A DNA stretch of 64,000 nucleotides from Bacillota bacterium (GTDB lineage: Bacteria; Bacillota; Sulfobacillia; JAJZYS01; JAJYTV01), in the NCBI GenBank assembly GCA_021847575.1, contig JAJZQO010000006.1, forward strand, positions 19,755 to 83,754, written 5' to 3'. The notes beneath the pieces are model-generated. The model searched no databases. It saw only the letters and a program-made list of their open reading frames with translations, and had not been told where the DNA came from. The position numbers and the translations under genes were made by a program. This document shows positions 1 through 11,356 of the stretch, in pieces. Numbering within the stretch: the first letter of the stretch is position 1; every line of letters starts with the position of its first letter.

Positions 1-905
1 CCGGCGGCTGCCGCATGGATCGGTGTGCCCATCGGCACGCCGATGTCGATGCCGGAATGCAGGGCGTACTGGTGCGTCACTGGGTCAAGGCGGTATCCGA
101 AAGGCGACGTGATCGGTCCGATCACGGGCCAGATAAAGTGAATGCCGTGGACGCCGCTGCCGGTGCCATGGCTTGCCAAGCTCTGAATGATCCTCTCGAT
201 CTCGGCCGAGTTTCCCTCGTCGGAATGGATGCTTGACGCCTGCTTCGCGTAGGTGAGGTCGAGCGCGGCGATGGCGTCGCGCTGGTAGGACAGCTGCTGC
301 GTGAGGGCCTGCTTCGCCTCCCGCCGTACCGTGGCCGCGACGGCGAACTGCCTGCGCGCGGCGGCCAGTGCGTCGCGCTCGCGCTGGAGTTGCGCCTCAG
401 CCTGCTGGACGTGGCTCAGCACCATGGCGTCCGCGGTCACGATCTCGCTCAAAAGCCCGAGCCTTGTCTCGAAATCGCTGAAAGACTGTGCACCGAGCAC
501 CACGTTGAGGTAGCCGCCAGGGCCCTGCTGCTCGATGGCCACCAGGGCGCCGGTCAGAACGGAGCGGTCGCGTGCGAGTTGTCGCTCCGTCAGCACGATC
601 GCCCGCTTCTTGGTGCTCAGGCGTCGCGTCAGCGTCGCCTCCCAGTTGAGCGCCTGGTCGAGCTGACGTGTCGTGTGATCAAGGCTCGCGTGCATGCTGG
701 CGATCGTCGCCTGCTTCTGCGCCAGGGAGGTCTTCGTCTGCTGCAACTGGGCACGGTCGTTCGCCAGGCGCTGCTTGATCGCCTCGAGTTCGGCCTGTGC
801 CTCCTTGAGGGTCAAGGCGCGCGCTGGTGGTGCCGCCATGCCGATGCCTGCCGCAAGGGACAGGGTCGCCAGGACGAGCATTGCCAACGCCTGGCGAAAC
901 CTCAT
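1..905 (-). CDS. M23-family murein hydrolase with coiled-coil N-terminus (3' end outside window)
   Basis: This is a secreted peptidoglycan hydrolase or activator of the EnvC/LytM kind, probably working with FtsEX. The product begins MRFRQALAMLVLATLSLAAG, a signal peptide, followed by about 200 residues rich in Q, A, L, E and R that look like coiled coil. Near the window edge comes a LytM start (WPVIGPITSPFGYR) and the zinc-ligand motif HSGIDIG. The rest of the domain, including the HxH motif, lies outside the window. The start overlaps the ftsX stop as ATGA, so translation is probably coupled. In the family, FtsEX controls such coiled-coil hydrolases at the membrane; that partnership is inferred from gene order. 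Confidence 0.85.
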   Translation of the reverse strand, partial: MRFRQALAMLVLATLSLAAGIGMAAPPARALTLKEAQAELEAIKQRLANDRAQLQQTKTSLAQKQATIASMHASLDHTTRQLDQALNWEATLTRRLSTKKRAIVLTERQLARDRSVLTGALVAIEQQGPGGYLNVVLGAQSFSDFETRLGLLSEIVTADAMVLSHVQQAEAQLQRERDALAAARRQFAVAATVRREAKQALTQQLSYQRDAIAALDLTYAKQASSIHSDEGNSAEIERIIQSLASHGTGSGVHGIHFIWPVIGPITSPFGYRLDPVTHQYALHSGIDIGVPMGTPIHAAAA

Positions 906-1785
906 ATGCGGGCAAGCCTCCTGACCGAGATGCGGAAGCCGATCGCCCCAAGCAGGATGCCGAGCAGGAGCAGCAGGAGGGCGATGTCACGCGGGATTGG
1001 GCTGGGCGACACAAGCGGCAGGAAAGGCAGTGAATGGACCGCGTCGTGGTAGACCGCGACGTAGCTCCAGAAGGAGAGCCCGGACGCCACAACCGCACCG
1101 ATGCCTCCCAGGATCAGCCCCTCGAGGATGAACGGCCAGTGCACCAGGGCTTCGGTCGCGCCGACAAGGCGCATGATGCCGATCTCACGCCGTCTGGCCG
1201 CTATCCCCAGACGGATGGCGTTCGTGATCACGAGCAGGGAACCGATCAGCAGCAGGACGCCGATGGCCAGGCCGACAACGCGCACGCCGTTGATCAGCGC
1301 GAACAGCCGGGAGACGACGGAACTCTGGTAGGTGGTGTGCACGATGCCGGCAAGGTGCGAAAGGCGCACCGCCAGCGGCTTCACGTCCGCAGGCTTCTGC
1401 GCAGTTACGGAAAGGGAGTCCTCGAGCGGGTTGGCCGTGCCGAGGGTTTCGAGCACCTGCCCCTGCTTGCCGAACTCTTTCTTGAGCTGGGACAGGGCCT
1501 GGTCCTTGGTCACGAGCGATGCCGAGCGGACCCCTTGCCAGCCACGCACCGTCTGCAGTTCGGCGAGCTCCTGGCTCTCGGCGGTCTGGTGCGCAAAGAA
1601 CGCGCGTACCGCCACCTGACTTTCGATCGAGGTGGCGATGGAGTTCACATTGACGCTCAGAAGCAGGAAGACGCCAAGCACGAGCAGCGACACGGCCGTG
1701 GTGGTGATCGACGCGATGGCCAGAACCGGGTTGCGCAGCAGGTTCTGGCTCGCCTCGCTTAGACAGAACGCCCATGTCCGCAGCC

Positions 1786-1789
<4 letters not shown>
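902..1789 (-). CDS. ftsX: cell-division ABC transporter-like permease FtsX
   Basis: FtsX is the membrane half of the FtsEX complex, which passes ATP-driven conformational changes to peptidoglycan hydrolases outside the cell. The 295-residue product has the family layout: one transmembrane (TM) segment at about 23-47, an extracellular domain to about 165, then three TM segments. The cytoplasmic stretch RRREIGIMRLVGA near residue 200 is the usual FtsX coupling motif. The start overlaps the ftsE stop by 4 bp and the stop overlaps the downstream hydrolase start by 4 bp, giving a coupled ftsE-ftsX-hydrolase unit. Confidence 0.95.
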
Positions 1790-2478
<689 letters not shown>

Positions 2479-2565
2479 CAGTTAGAGCCACCTGCCGGGA
2501 CAGCCTGTACTCTCACGGTCTTCGACTGTACCGGGTCGACTCCTGCCGAAGCCATGCGGCATTTC

Positions 2566-2587
2566 TTGACACATGGTAAGTTGTCAA
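2566..2587. repeat. inverted repeat TTGACA/TGTCAA near the ftsE upstream region
   Basis: The half-sites TTGACA (2566-2571) and TGTCAA (2582-2587) are exact reverse complements around a 10-nt spacer. The repeat overlaps the last bases of the YitT gene and lies about 90 bp upstream of ftsE. It could be an operator. Each arm also resembles a -35 box, but neither strand has a convincing -10 at 16-18 nt. Function unknown. Confidence 0.4.
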
Positions 2588-3444
2588 CTCGGACGGTGCA
2601 GGCCAGGCCTGCGTCTCGCCTCGAGTTCCTTGAATCCTTCGCCGAGCACTTCATGCACGGTCGAAATGACGACGAAGGCGTCGCGATCCTGGTGATAGAC
2701 GATGTCCTTGACCTCCTGCACCTCGCTGCGGGAGACAACAACGAGCAGGACGGGCCTGTCGACCTGCGTGTAGCCGCCACGTCCGTGCAGTTCCGTGACA
2801 CCACGGCCCAGACGGTCGAACACCTGCTGCCTGATGGCTTCACTCGCATCGGAGATCACCAGCACAGCCTTGCGGAAGTCGAGGCCGTCCTGGATCAGGT
2901 CTACGACGCGCGTGCCGACGAACAGGGCGACGGCCGAATACATGCCGAGGCGGAGCCCGAAGAAGACCGCCGTGAGCGCTATGACGAAGAAGTCGGTGCC
3001 CAGCAGACCCGATCCCATGCTCAGGTTTGCGAAATAGCGCAACAGGCGCGCGACGAGGTCCGTGCCACCCGTTGAGCCCCCGACCCGAAACACGATGCCG
3101 AGTCCCATGCCAGAGAGTACCCCGCCGTAGAGCGTGGCCAGCAGGAGGTCGTGGGTGATGGGATGGGTCGGCAGGAGCCAGAGCCAGAACGAGAGGAATG
3201 TGACGCCCACGAGCGTCCGAGCCACGAACGGCACGCCGATGAAGTATGTGACGGCCGCAAGGAGCGGCACGTTGAGAACGAACACCAGAAGGCCCACCGG
3301 CCAGCCGAGCAAATAATGGAGGACGACGGCGAGACCCGTTAGTCCGCCGTCGTTCATGCGGTTCGGGATCAGGAAGAGGTTGAGCCCCGACGCCGTGATC
3401 AGGGTCCCGAGCGCGGTGCCAAAGATGTCGCGAAGCTTGGGCAT
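2584..3444 (-). CDS. YitT/YvjA-family membrane protein (DUF161/DUF2179)
   Basis: This is a polytopic membrane protein of the YitT family, whose members have no firmly assigned transport activity. The 286 residues show about five hydrophobic segments between residues 10 and 190 and the family motif GGSTGGTDLVARLL near 135. A soluble C-terminal DUF2179-type domain includes GRGVTELHGRGGYT. A family member (yvjA) lies in the corresponding place near prfB and ftsE in B. subtilis, so the neighbourhood agrees. It starts 12 bp after the stop of the exported protein upstream. Confidence 0.88.
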   Translation of the reverse strand: MPKLRDIFGTALGTLITASGLNLFLIPNRMNDGGLTGLAVVLHYLLGWPVGLLVFVLNVPLLAAVTYFIGVPFVARTLVGVTFLSFWLWLLPTHPITHDLLLATLYGGVLSGMGLGIVFRVGGSTGGTDLVARLLRYFANLSMGSGLLGTDFFVIALTAVFFGLRLGMYSAVALFVGTRVVDLIQDGLDFRKAVLVISDASEAIRQQVFDRLGRGVTELHGRGGYTQVDRPVLLVVVSRSEVQEVKDIVYHQDRDAFVVISTVHEVLGEGFKELEARRRPGLHRPS

Positions 3445-3456
3445 CGCTCCATCCCC

Positions 3457-4029
3457 CTACTTGGCACTCTGGACGCTGTATTGGCCGATGACGAGGACGA
3501 GGATCCTGGCGGTCCCCACCGGGACGATGCCGCGACCGTCGCTGCGCGCCGCGAGCAGGAGCTGGTTCCGCGGCACCACCGCATCCTGTCCCAAGTTCTG
3601 CCCTGAAGTGAGATCGGCGAATCCGCCGCCGGAGGTCCCAAGGAGCTTGACGGTGGCGGAACCGCCCCGCAGAACAAACTCCGTGCCCTGATCGGCAACG
3701 AGTTCCTGTCCTGGCGGCACGGAGACGACCACGGTGCTGTTCCCCCCCGCTGGCAGGCTCTTCAAGGCGGCCTGGATCTGAGTCTGCACGGTGGACTGGA
3801 CGAGCGGGGTCACAACCCCGGGCAGCGCCGACTGGATCCCCGCCGTCACCAGGTCTGGAACCTGCCCCTGCAGGGCTGACGAGATCGCCTGGGTCACAAA
3901 GCTGACCGATGCCAGCGGGTCCTGCGCAGACCCGGGCACAGCCCCCGACTGCGCCGCGGCCTGTCCAAACCAGAAACCGACCGCAAGCATGCCGAAGGCA
4001 GCCAGTATGAGCAGTGGCAGACGGCGCAC
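3457..4029 (-). CDS. hypothetical exported protein
   Basis: I do not recognise this family. The GTG start at 4029 is chosen because GGGGG lies 7 nt upstream; the frame stays open further 5' but without an SD. The 190-residue product begins with a hydrophobic segment (LPLLILAAFGMLAVGFWFG) ending near AAAQS, which fits a signal peptide or membrane anchor. An amphipathic region rich in V, Q, S and A follows (about 35-95), then a compact C-terminal half with VVVSVPPGQELVADQGTEF and GTARILVLVIGQYSVQ. It probably sits outside the membrane. It lies between prfB and the YitT gene, all on the minus strand. Confidence 0.65.
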   Translation of the reverse strand: MRRLPLLILAAFGMLAVGFWFGQAAAQSGAVPGSAQDPLASVSFVTQAISSALQGQVPDLVTAGIQSALPGVVTPLVQSTVQTQIQAALKSLPAGGNSTVVVSVPPGQELVADQGTEFVLRGGSATVKLLGTSGGGFADLTSGQNLGQDAVVPRNQLLLAARSDGRGIVPVGTARILVLVIGQYSVQSAK

Positions 4030-4115
4030 GCTGAGACCCCCTGGCTCGCCGGAAAACGGCAGATTCTCAACTCCACACGAGGCCACTTCGACAAGCCCGA
4101 GGCGAATCCTGGCCG

Positions 4116-5214
4116 CTAGACCGCGCGCTGGGCCTGCTGACGCAGGTAGGCCTCGATGAACCCGTCGATATCGCCGTCCATCACACCGAGCGCGTTGCCC
4201 ACCTCGAAGCCCGTCCGATGGTCCTTGACGAGGGTGTACGGCTGGAACACGTAGCTGCGGATCTGGTTACCCCAGGCGATCTGTCCCTGGTCGCCGCGCA
4301 GGTCCGCCACTTGCTGTCGCTCCTGCTCCTCCTTCCGTTCGAGCAGCCGCGCACGCAGCATGTGCATGGCCGTCTCACGGTTGGAGTGTTGCGAACGCTC
4401 GGTCTGGCAGGCGACCACAATGCCAGTCGGCAAGTGCGTGATGCGCACGGCCGATTCGGTTTTGTTGACGTGCTGACCGCCCGCCCCGCTCGAGCGGTAG
4501 GTGTCGACTTTCAGGTCCTCGGGGTTGATCTGGATCGACTGGTCGTCGTCCTCGAGCGAAGGCAGCACATCAGCCGAAGCGAAGGATGTGTGCCGGCGGC
4601 CGCTGGCGTCGAACGGCGAGATGCGGACGAGCCGGTGGACGCCTTTTTCCGCTCGCAGATAGCCGTAAGCGTAGTCGCCGCGCACCTCGAAGGCCACGCT
4701 CTTTACTCCCGCTTCCTCGCCGGGCAGGATGTCAAGGAGTTCGACCCCGAAGCCGCGCGACTCCGCCCAGCGCTGGTACATGCGCCAGAGCATCTGGACC
4801 CAGTCTTGCGCCTCGGTGCCGCCGGCCCCCGCGTGCAGCGTGACGATGGCGTCCAGGCCGTCGTACTTGCCTCGCAGTAGCTCGCGCAGCTCAAGCTGGG
4901 AAACTTCCGATTCGGCACGCTGAAACTCGCGGCGCACCTCGTCGGCCGACGCCTCGTCCGCTTCCGAAGCCGCCAGCTCGTCCAACACCAAAAGATCGGC
5001 TACCTCGCGCTCCAGGCGCTGCACCGTCTCGAGCGGGCCCTTCAGCTGCTTGAGGCGCCGCCCGACTTCCTGCGCCCTGCGCTGGTCGAGCCAGAGGTCG
5101 GGTGACTCCATCTCCCCCGTCAGCCGATCGATCTCCTGCCTCCGCCGCTCGGAGTCAAAGAGACCCCCTAAGGGCGAGAATGCGATCGTGAAGCGTCGTC
5201 AATTCGTCGTGCAC
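4116..5214 (-). CDS. prfB: peptide chain release factor 2 (programmed +1 frameshift)
   Basis: RF2 reads UGA and UAA stop codons and triggers peptide release. Translation starts at GTG 5214, 6 nt after GGAGG, and runs 19 codons to an in-frame TGA at 5157-5155. A +1 shift there joins the 346-codon main frame, giving 365 residues, the usual RF2 length. The main frame holds the codon-reading motif SPF (VRISPFDASGRRHTS) and the catalytic GGQ in [14 protein letters not shown]. An annotation that ignores the shift would start wrongly at ATG 5111 and lose 34 residues. The gene follows secA by 14 bp and is probably co-transcribed with it. Confidence 0.97.
5155..5172 (-). promoter_or_regulatory. RF2 programmed frameshift site
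   Basis: Read on the minus strand the site is CTT AGG GGG TCT CTT TGA C. It has an internal SD-like AGGGGG three bases before the slippery CTT, then the UGA stop and a C. This is the well-known autoregulatory frameshift signal of bacterial prfB, differing from the E. coli form only at the TCT/TAT codon. Low RF2 favours the shift and so raises RF2 synthesis. Confidence 0.97.
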
Positions 5215-5228
5215 GTCATGCCTCCGGT

Positions 5229-7760
<2,532 letters not shown>

Positions 7761-7821
7761 CGTTGGGACCTCCCCACGCAGCAAACGCCGAACCCTGCGC
7801 CAGAAAAGGGCGCTACGCTTT

Positions 7822-7851
7822 AGTGTACCATCGCCTGTGACGCCCCCGCAA
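7822..7851 (-). promoter_or_regulatory. candidate sigma-A promoter of secA-prfB
   Basis: On the minus strand TTGCGG (7851-7846) and TACACT (7827-7822) are separated by 18 nt, ending about 60 bp before the secA start. The -10 is good and the -35 partial. The site lies between hpf and secA, so secA can be transcribed independently of hpf. Confidence 0.5.
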
Positions 7852-7934
7852 TCACAAAAGGTCGTTGCGCGACCAGGACGTGGGGGCGGGCCCGCGAGGC
7901 GACATGAGCACTCGCATCGCGGGTCCGCGGAACG

Positions 7935-8450
7935 TCACCGCTCGGGTTCGAGCAGCCCGTAATTCCCGTCGGCGCGGCGGTACACGACGTTGATCACGTC
8001 CGTCTCCGCGTTGGTAAAGGCAAAGAAGTCGTGACTCACGAGGTTCATCTGCAAGATCGCCTCGTCTGGCGACATCGGCTTGCGCGGAAAAGTCTTGGTG
8101 CGCACCAGTGTCCCTTCGTCCTCCAGCGGACCTTCTTCGGCCGCGGCGGTCTCCGTGCCGCCGGTATGGCGATGGAGCCTCTGGTTGAGCCTCTTGGCCT
8201 GGCGCTCGAGCTTCTGGACCACCTGGTCGACAGATGCGTACATATCATCACCACGCACCTCGCCGCGCAGGATGAACCCGCCGACAGGTATCGTGACCTC
8301 TGCGATGTGCCGGCCGCGCTCGACCGTCAGGCGCACCTGGGCCTGTCCGGCACCTGACAGGAACTTGTCAAGCTTGCGCACCTTCTGGGTAGCGTGGTTT
8401 TTGAGGGCAGCGGTGAGATTGATGTCGCGTCCGCGAACGACGACTTCCAT
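7935..8450 (-). CDS. hpf: ribosome hibernation promoting factor, long form
   Basis: Long HPF dimerises 70S ribosomes into inactive 100S particles in stationary phase or stress. The start ATG 8450 lies 8 nt after GGAGG. The 171-residue product has the N-terminal ribosome-binding domain (MEVVVRGRDINLTAALKNHA, HIAEVTIPVGG), a charged linker, and the C-terminal dimerisation domain (KTFPRKPMSPDEAILQMNLVSHDFFAFTN). Length and domain order match the long form. It precedes secA, as yvyD (hpf) does in B. subtilis. Confidence 0.96.
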   Translation of the reverse strand: MEVVVRGRDINLTAALKNHATQKVRKLDKFLSGAGQAQVRLTVERGRHIAEVTIPVGGFILRGEVRGDDMYASVDQVVQKLERQAKRLNQRLHRHTGGTETAAAEEGPLEDEGTLVRTKTFPRKPMSPDEAILQMNLVSHDFFAFTNAETDVINVVYRRADGNYGLLEPER

Positions 8451-8869
8451 CCAGGTCACCTCCAGGGGAACGTAGATACAGTTTCCCCCCTGCTTCCCAT
8501 CGCTCCTGCCTAGTCCCGCAATCGCGGATACAGGTCAGGGAGACCCGCATAGTATGTGACGTATCCTGGCCCTCCCAGCCCCTTGCGACAGCCCTCCACC
8601 AACGCTCCGCAGCTGGCGGCCATGCAGAATTGTTAGGATTTCGTGAAGCACAGGGCAACCTGTGCAAACTGTGGACAACTCTGTGGATAGGCTATCTCGC
8701 GGCGTTTCACGCATCGATGGGTGTGGACTGTTCCACAAGCGGTGCATGCAGGTCTGCATACTGTTACCTTTGGCAGTATCTTGCGCGGAGAACGGGCGGA
8801 ACAGCGCGGCACCCACCCCCTGAGGGGCGGGTGCCGCGGAATGAGTCCGGTATGTTCGAGATGGACGTC
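8451..8869. other. non-coding interval with TGTGGA-type repeats
   Basis: No convincing gene was found. The hpf SD lies at the left edge. At 8661-8690 there are three tandem variants of TGTGNANAN (8661, 8670 and 8682). The last one, TGTGGATAG, is one base from a DnaA box. At 8722-8737 a perfect inverted repeat TGTGGA-CTGT-TCCACA follows. A strong hairpin closes the interval at 8806-8837. The interval must contain the hpf promoter, but no clear -10/-35 pair stands out. Confidence 0.5.
8806..8837. terminator. hairpin downstream of the zinc-ribbon gene
   Basis: A stem of about 13 bp with one mismatch (GCGGCACCC..GGGTGCCGC plus CCCC/GGGG) surrounds a short CTGA-type loop. It lies about 30 bp after the stop of the minus-strand zinc-ribbon gene. 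There is no clear T-run, so it may be a weak terminator or an mRNA-stabilising 3' hairpin. Confidence 0.55.
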
Positions 8870-9145
8870 CTAGACCTGCGCGCGCTCACGCTCGAAGCAT
8901 TCACGGCAGTAGACCGGCCGGTCGAGACGCGGCTTGAAGGGAACCTGGGTTTCGACACCGCAGGAAGCACAGACCACCGTGTGCAGTTCGCGCGCGCTGC
9001 CCACCTCCTGCCGCTTCTTGGTGCGGCAGTCGCGGCACCGCGTGGGTTCGTGTTGGAAGCCCTTCTCCGCGAAGAACTCCTGCTCACCCACCGAGAAGAG
9101 AAACTCTGCGCCGCAGTCCCGGCACTTGATGACCTTGTCCTCCAA
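8870..9145 (-). CDS. small zinc-ribbon protein with four CxxC motifs
   Basis: The 91-residue product has CRDC, CRDC, CASC and CREC pairs, enough for two zinc ribbons. The motif EDKVIKCRDCGAEF followed by GEQEFFAEKGFQHEPTRC matches the probable zinc-ribbon (zf-trcl-type) family common in Bacillota. That family has no settled function; a nucleic-acid or protein contact role is only a guess. TTG 9145 is chosen because GGAGG lies 8 nt upstream and the protein then begins (M)EDKVIKC like its relatives. The gene appears monocistronic, followed by a hairpin. Confidence 0.82.
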   Translation of the reverse strand: MEDKVIKCRDCGAEFLFSVGEQEFFAEKGFQHEPTRCRDCRTKKRQEVGSARELHTVVCASCGVETQVPFKPRLDRPVYCRECFERERAQV

Positions 9146-9218
9146 AGGAATTCCCTCCCAGGACCCGGGAATGTGCACCCAGCATATCCGACCGTTGCCA
9201 AACCGTCAATTCCACGCG

Positions 9219-10898
9219 TCAACGCGATATCCTCTTGAGGCGCTTCTGCCGGTACATGGCCTGATCGGCGGCGTCCAGCAGGGCCTTCGGGTCATGGGCT
9301 CCGCTTCGGTCGCATGCGACACCATAGCTGAAGCCGAGACCGAGACCTCCCGCGGCCAGCCCGAAATCCGCGAGGAAGCGGTGCTCCTGCACCTCGGCAT
9401 GGAGCCGCCCTGCCACATCATGGGCCCGAGCCTCATCCGCCTCATGCAACAGCAGCACGAACTCATCTCCCGCGTACCGCGCGGCGACGTCGCCCTGACG
9501 GGTATGTCTGCTGAGGATGTTGGCAAACTCGCGGAGGACCTCATCCCCGGCCAGATGTCCCAGTTGGTCGTTGAACTGCTTGAAGCCGTCGAGGTCCAGA
9601 TATACGAGCGCCAGTTCCTTGTCCTCGCGCCGGTTCCGTTCCAGTCCCTCCGCGAGGCGGTCGATCAGGTAACGGTAGTTGTAGAGACCGGGCAGGCGCG
9701 GGTCGGTAGCGGCCAGGCGTTCGGTCTCCCGCAAAAGCGTCTCCTTCTCGCACGCGATCGTGGCGAGTTGGCGCGCAGCCTGGAAAAGATGCATGTCCTC
9801 AGGGCCCACCACGAGTTCGTAAGGCCAGGCGAACGCAACCAGGCCGCACAGCCCGCGCGAGGTGACAATAGGCAGAAGGATGCCGCCCATCGTCCCGGCC
9901 GCCAGCAGCTCGGAAGCGTCAGCAGGACCGAGCACCACCTCGCGCCCCGCCTCTTCCGCCGCGAGGGCCGCGGCCTGGCGAGGTGTGAAGTCGCTGCGCG
10001 CGAGCGTAAGGAGGGTGTTGCGGGCATCGACGACGGCCGCGTAGGCGAGCGCGTTCTGGAAAACCAGTGCGAGGCGATCGCGCATCATCGTCAGGATCGC
10101 CGCGACGTCCCCCGCTTCCGCGAACTGCTGATAGAAGGCGTAGAGAAGTTCAAGATTGCGGTTGCGCACCTGCAGATTCATTTGCAGGTGCAGCACGTAC
10201 CCAAGAAGCACAAGCGGCGTGGCGATGGCGAACACGCCCACCCACGAGTATTCATGGAACGCGACCACGACACCCATGCCCAGCGGCAGCGTGACGACCG
10301 ACGCCAGGAGGTCCAGCCACAGCCCGTCCAACACGGCAGCCCGCCAATGAAAGCGGGCCAGCAGGAAGTAGCTGTCCACGAACACGTGGTTGAGGACCAG
10401 GAACAGCGCAAAAAAGCCGGCCAAGGCTCCGACATGCAGAACATATCCCGAATAGAGCGGACCGAGAAGCCATTGGCTGAGATAGCCTGCGGCGAGGACA
10501 CTGATGGCGTACTGCCCGCCGTTGAACACGCCCACGCGCACGGGTCGGCCATTGACGAGCGAAGCCAGAAACACGCTCACGGCAAATGTCGCCGCGGCGC
10601 CCGTCGGCGTCGTGAAGACCGCCGCAGGGATCAGGAACGCCGTTTCGACTGACACCGTGCCCGCACGCAGGTTTGCGGGCCAGATCTCGGCAAGCACCCC
10701 GTATGCGGCGAACGCCGCCATGACGAGCGGAGCGGAGGGAGGGTGCAGCAAAAGTGCGGCAAACAGAAGAAGCCAGCCGGCAATGCCCGCGACCCAGGCG
10801 TAGCCGTGCTCGCGCCGCACTGGCATCAACTCCGTTGGCAAACGTCCTGGTGCCCGTCGGGGGTGCCGACTCCGCCTTGAGACCGGCGTTACAAGCAC
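9219..10898 (-). CDS. membrane-bound GGDEF-domain protein (probable diguanylate cyclase)
   Basis: This probably makes the second messenger c-di-GMP in response to a membrane or small-molecule signal. The 559 residues contain about seven hydrophobic segments (about 33-230), a GAF-like sensor region (about 245-385) and a C-terminal GGDEF domain. The active-site motif is AGDEF rather than GGDEF. The metal aspartate (VYLDLDGFKQFND) is present, and an inhibitory-site RQGD lies five residues before AGDEF. Some cyclases with A or S at the first position are active, so activity is likely but unproven. The N-terminus is uncertain; Met at 10823 is an alternative start. Confidence 0.85.
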   Translation of the reverse strand: MLVTPVSRRSRHPRRAPGRLPTELMPVRREHGYAWVAGIAGWLLLFAALLLHPPSAPLVMAAFAAYGVLAEIWPANLRAGTVSVETAFLIPAAVFTTPTGAAATFAVSVFLASLVNGRPVRVGVFNGGQYAISVLAAGYLSQWLLGPLYSGYVLHVGALAGFFALFLVLNHVFVDSYFLLARFHWRAAVLDGLWLDLLASVVTLPLGMGVVVAFHEYSWVGVFAIATPLVLLGYVLHLQMNLQVRNRNLELLYAFYQQFAEAGDVAAILTMMRDRLALVFQNALAYAAVVDARNTLLTLARSDFTPRQAAALAAEEAGREVVLGPADASELLAAGTMGGILLPIVTSRGLCGLVAFAWPYELVVGPEDMHLFQAARQLATIACEKETLLRETERLAATDPRLPGLYNYRYLIDRLAEGLERNRREDKELALVYLDLDGFKQFNDQLGHLAGDEVLREFANILSRHTRQGDVAARYAGDEFVLLLHEADEARAHDVAGRLHAEVQEHRFLADFGLAAGGLGLGFSYGVACDRSGAHDPKALLDAADQAMYRQKRLKRISR

Positions 10899-10949
10899 AT
10901 TTTGCCATGACAGCCTGGATACCGCAAAGCCACCTGTGGCTGCACCGGA

Positions 10950-11300
10950 TCAGAACCCCGCCTGACGCAAGGCGCCAAGGGCGGGTCGCCCGTCGTCCAG
11001 CCGCACGAGAATCGCTGCCGCAAGGCCGCTCGCGTCCAGCCCGGACTCGAGACTTGCGTGGGAGGCTCGGACGCTTTGCGCCTCCCGCGCGAAGCGTGTG
11101 ACGATCGCCCACGTCTCGTCGCCAGACTCCAGCACGATCACGTGCACCTCGCGATCGCCGCTCGCGACGATGCGCAGCACGCCTTCGATCTCGTCGGCGC
11201 GATTGCGCACGAGCAACAAGACCGGCAGGCGGCGCCGCTCGGAGGGCCAGACGATCCAATAGACCAAGAGAGCGCCGATCGCCAGCCACACCCAGATCAA
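10950..11300 (-). CDS. hypothetical single-pass membrane protein
   Basis: I do not recognise this family. The 116-residue product starts with a hydrophobic helix (MIWVWLAIGALLVYWIVW). The soluble domain that follows contains LPVLLLVRNRADEIEGVLR and VHVIVLESGDETWAIV, which suggests an alternating alpha/beta fold. It lies 57 bp after metK on the same strand and may be read through from it. Nothing in the sequence points to a role in methionine metabolism. Confidence 0.6.
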   Translation of the reverse strand: MIWVWLAIGALLVYWIVWPSERRRLPVLLLVRNRADEIEGVLRIVASGDREVHVIVLESGDETWAIVTRFAREAQSVRASHASLESGLDASGLAAAILVRLDDGRPALGALRQAGF

Positions 11301-11356
11301 GCCTACCGCCCCCTCTGCCGCAATACCCTATGGCGCGAGCGGGGGGGCGGTGAAAG

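Noticed and set aside
7761..7784. ATG 7784 as the secA start
   Set aside because: GTG 7760 has a proper GGGGAGG SD and gives the usual SecA N-terminus; the upstream ATG would place that SD inside the coding sequence.
8661..8737. Replication origin suggested by DnaA-box-like repeats
   Set aside because: Only one repeat is close to the consensus, there is no AT-rich unwinding region, and dnaA, dnaN or other origin genes are absent from the window.
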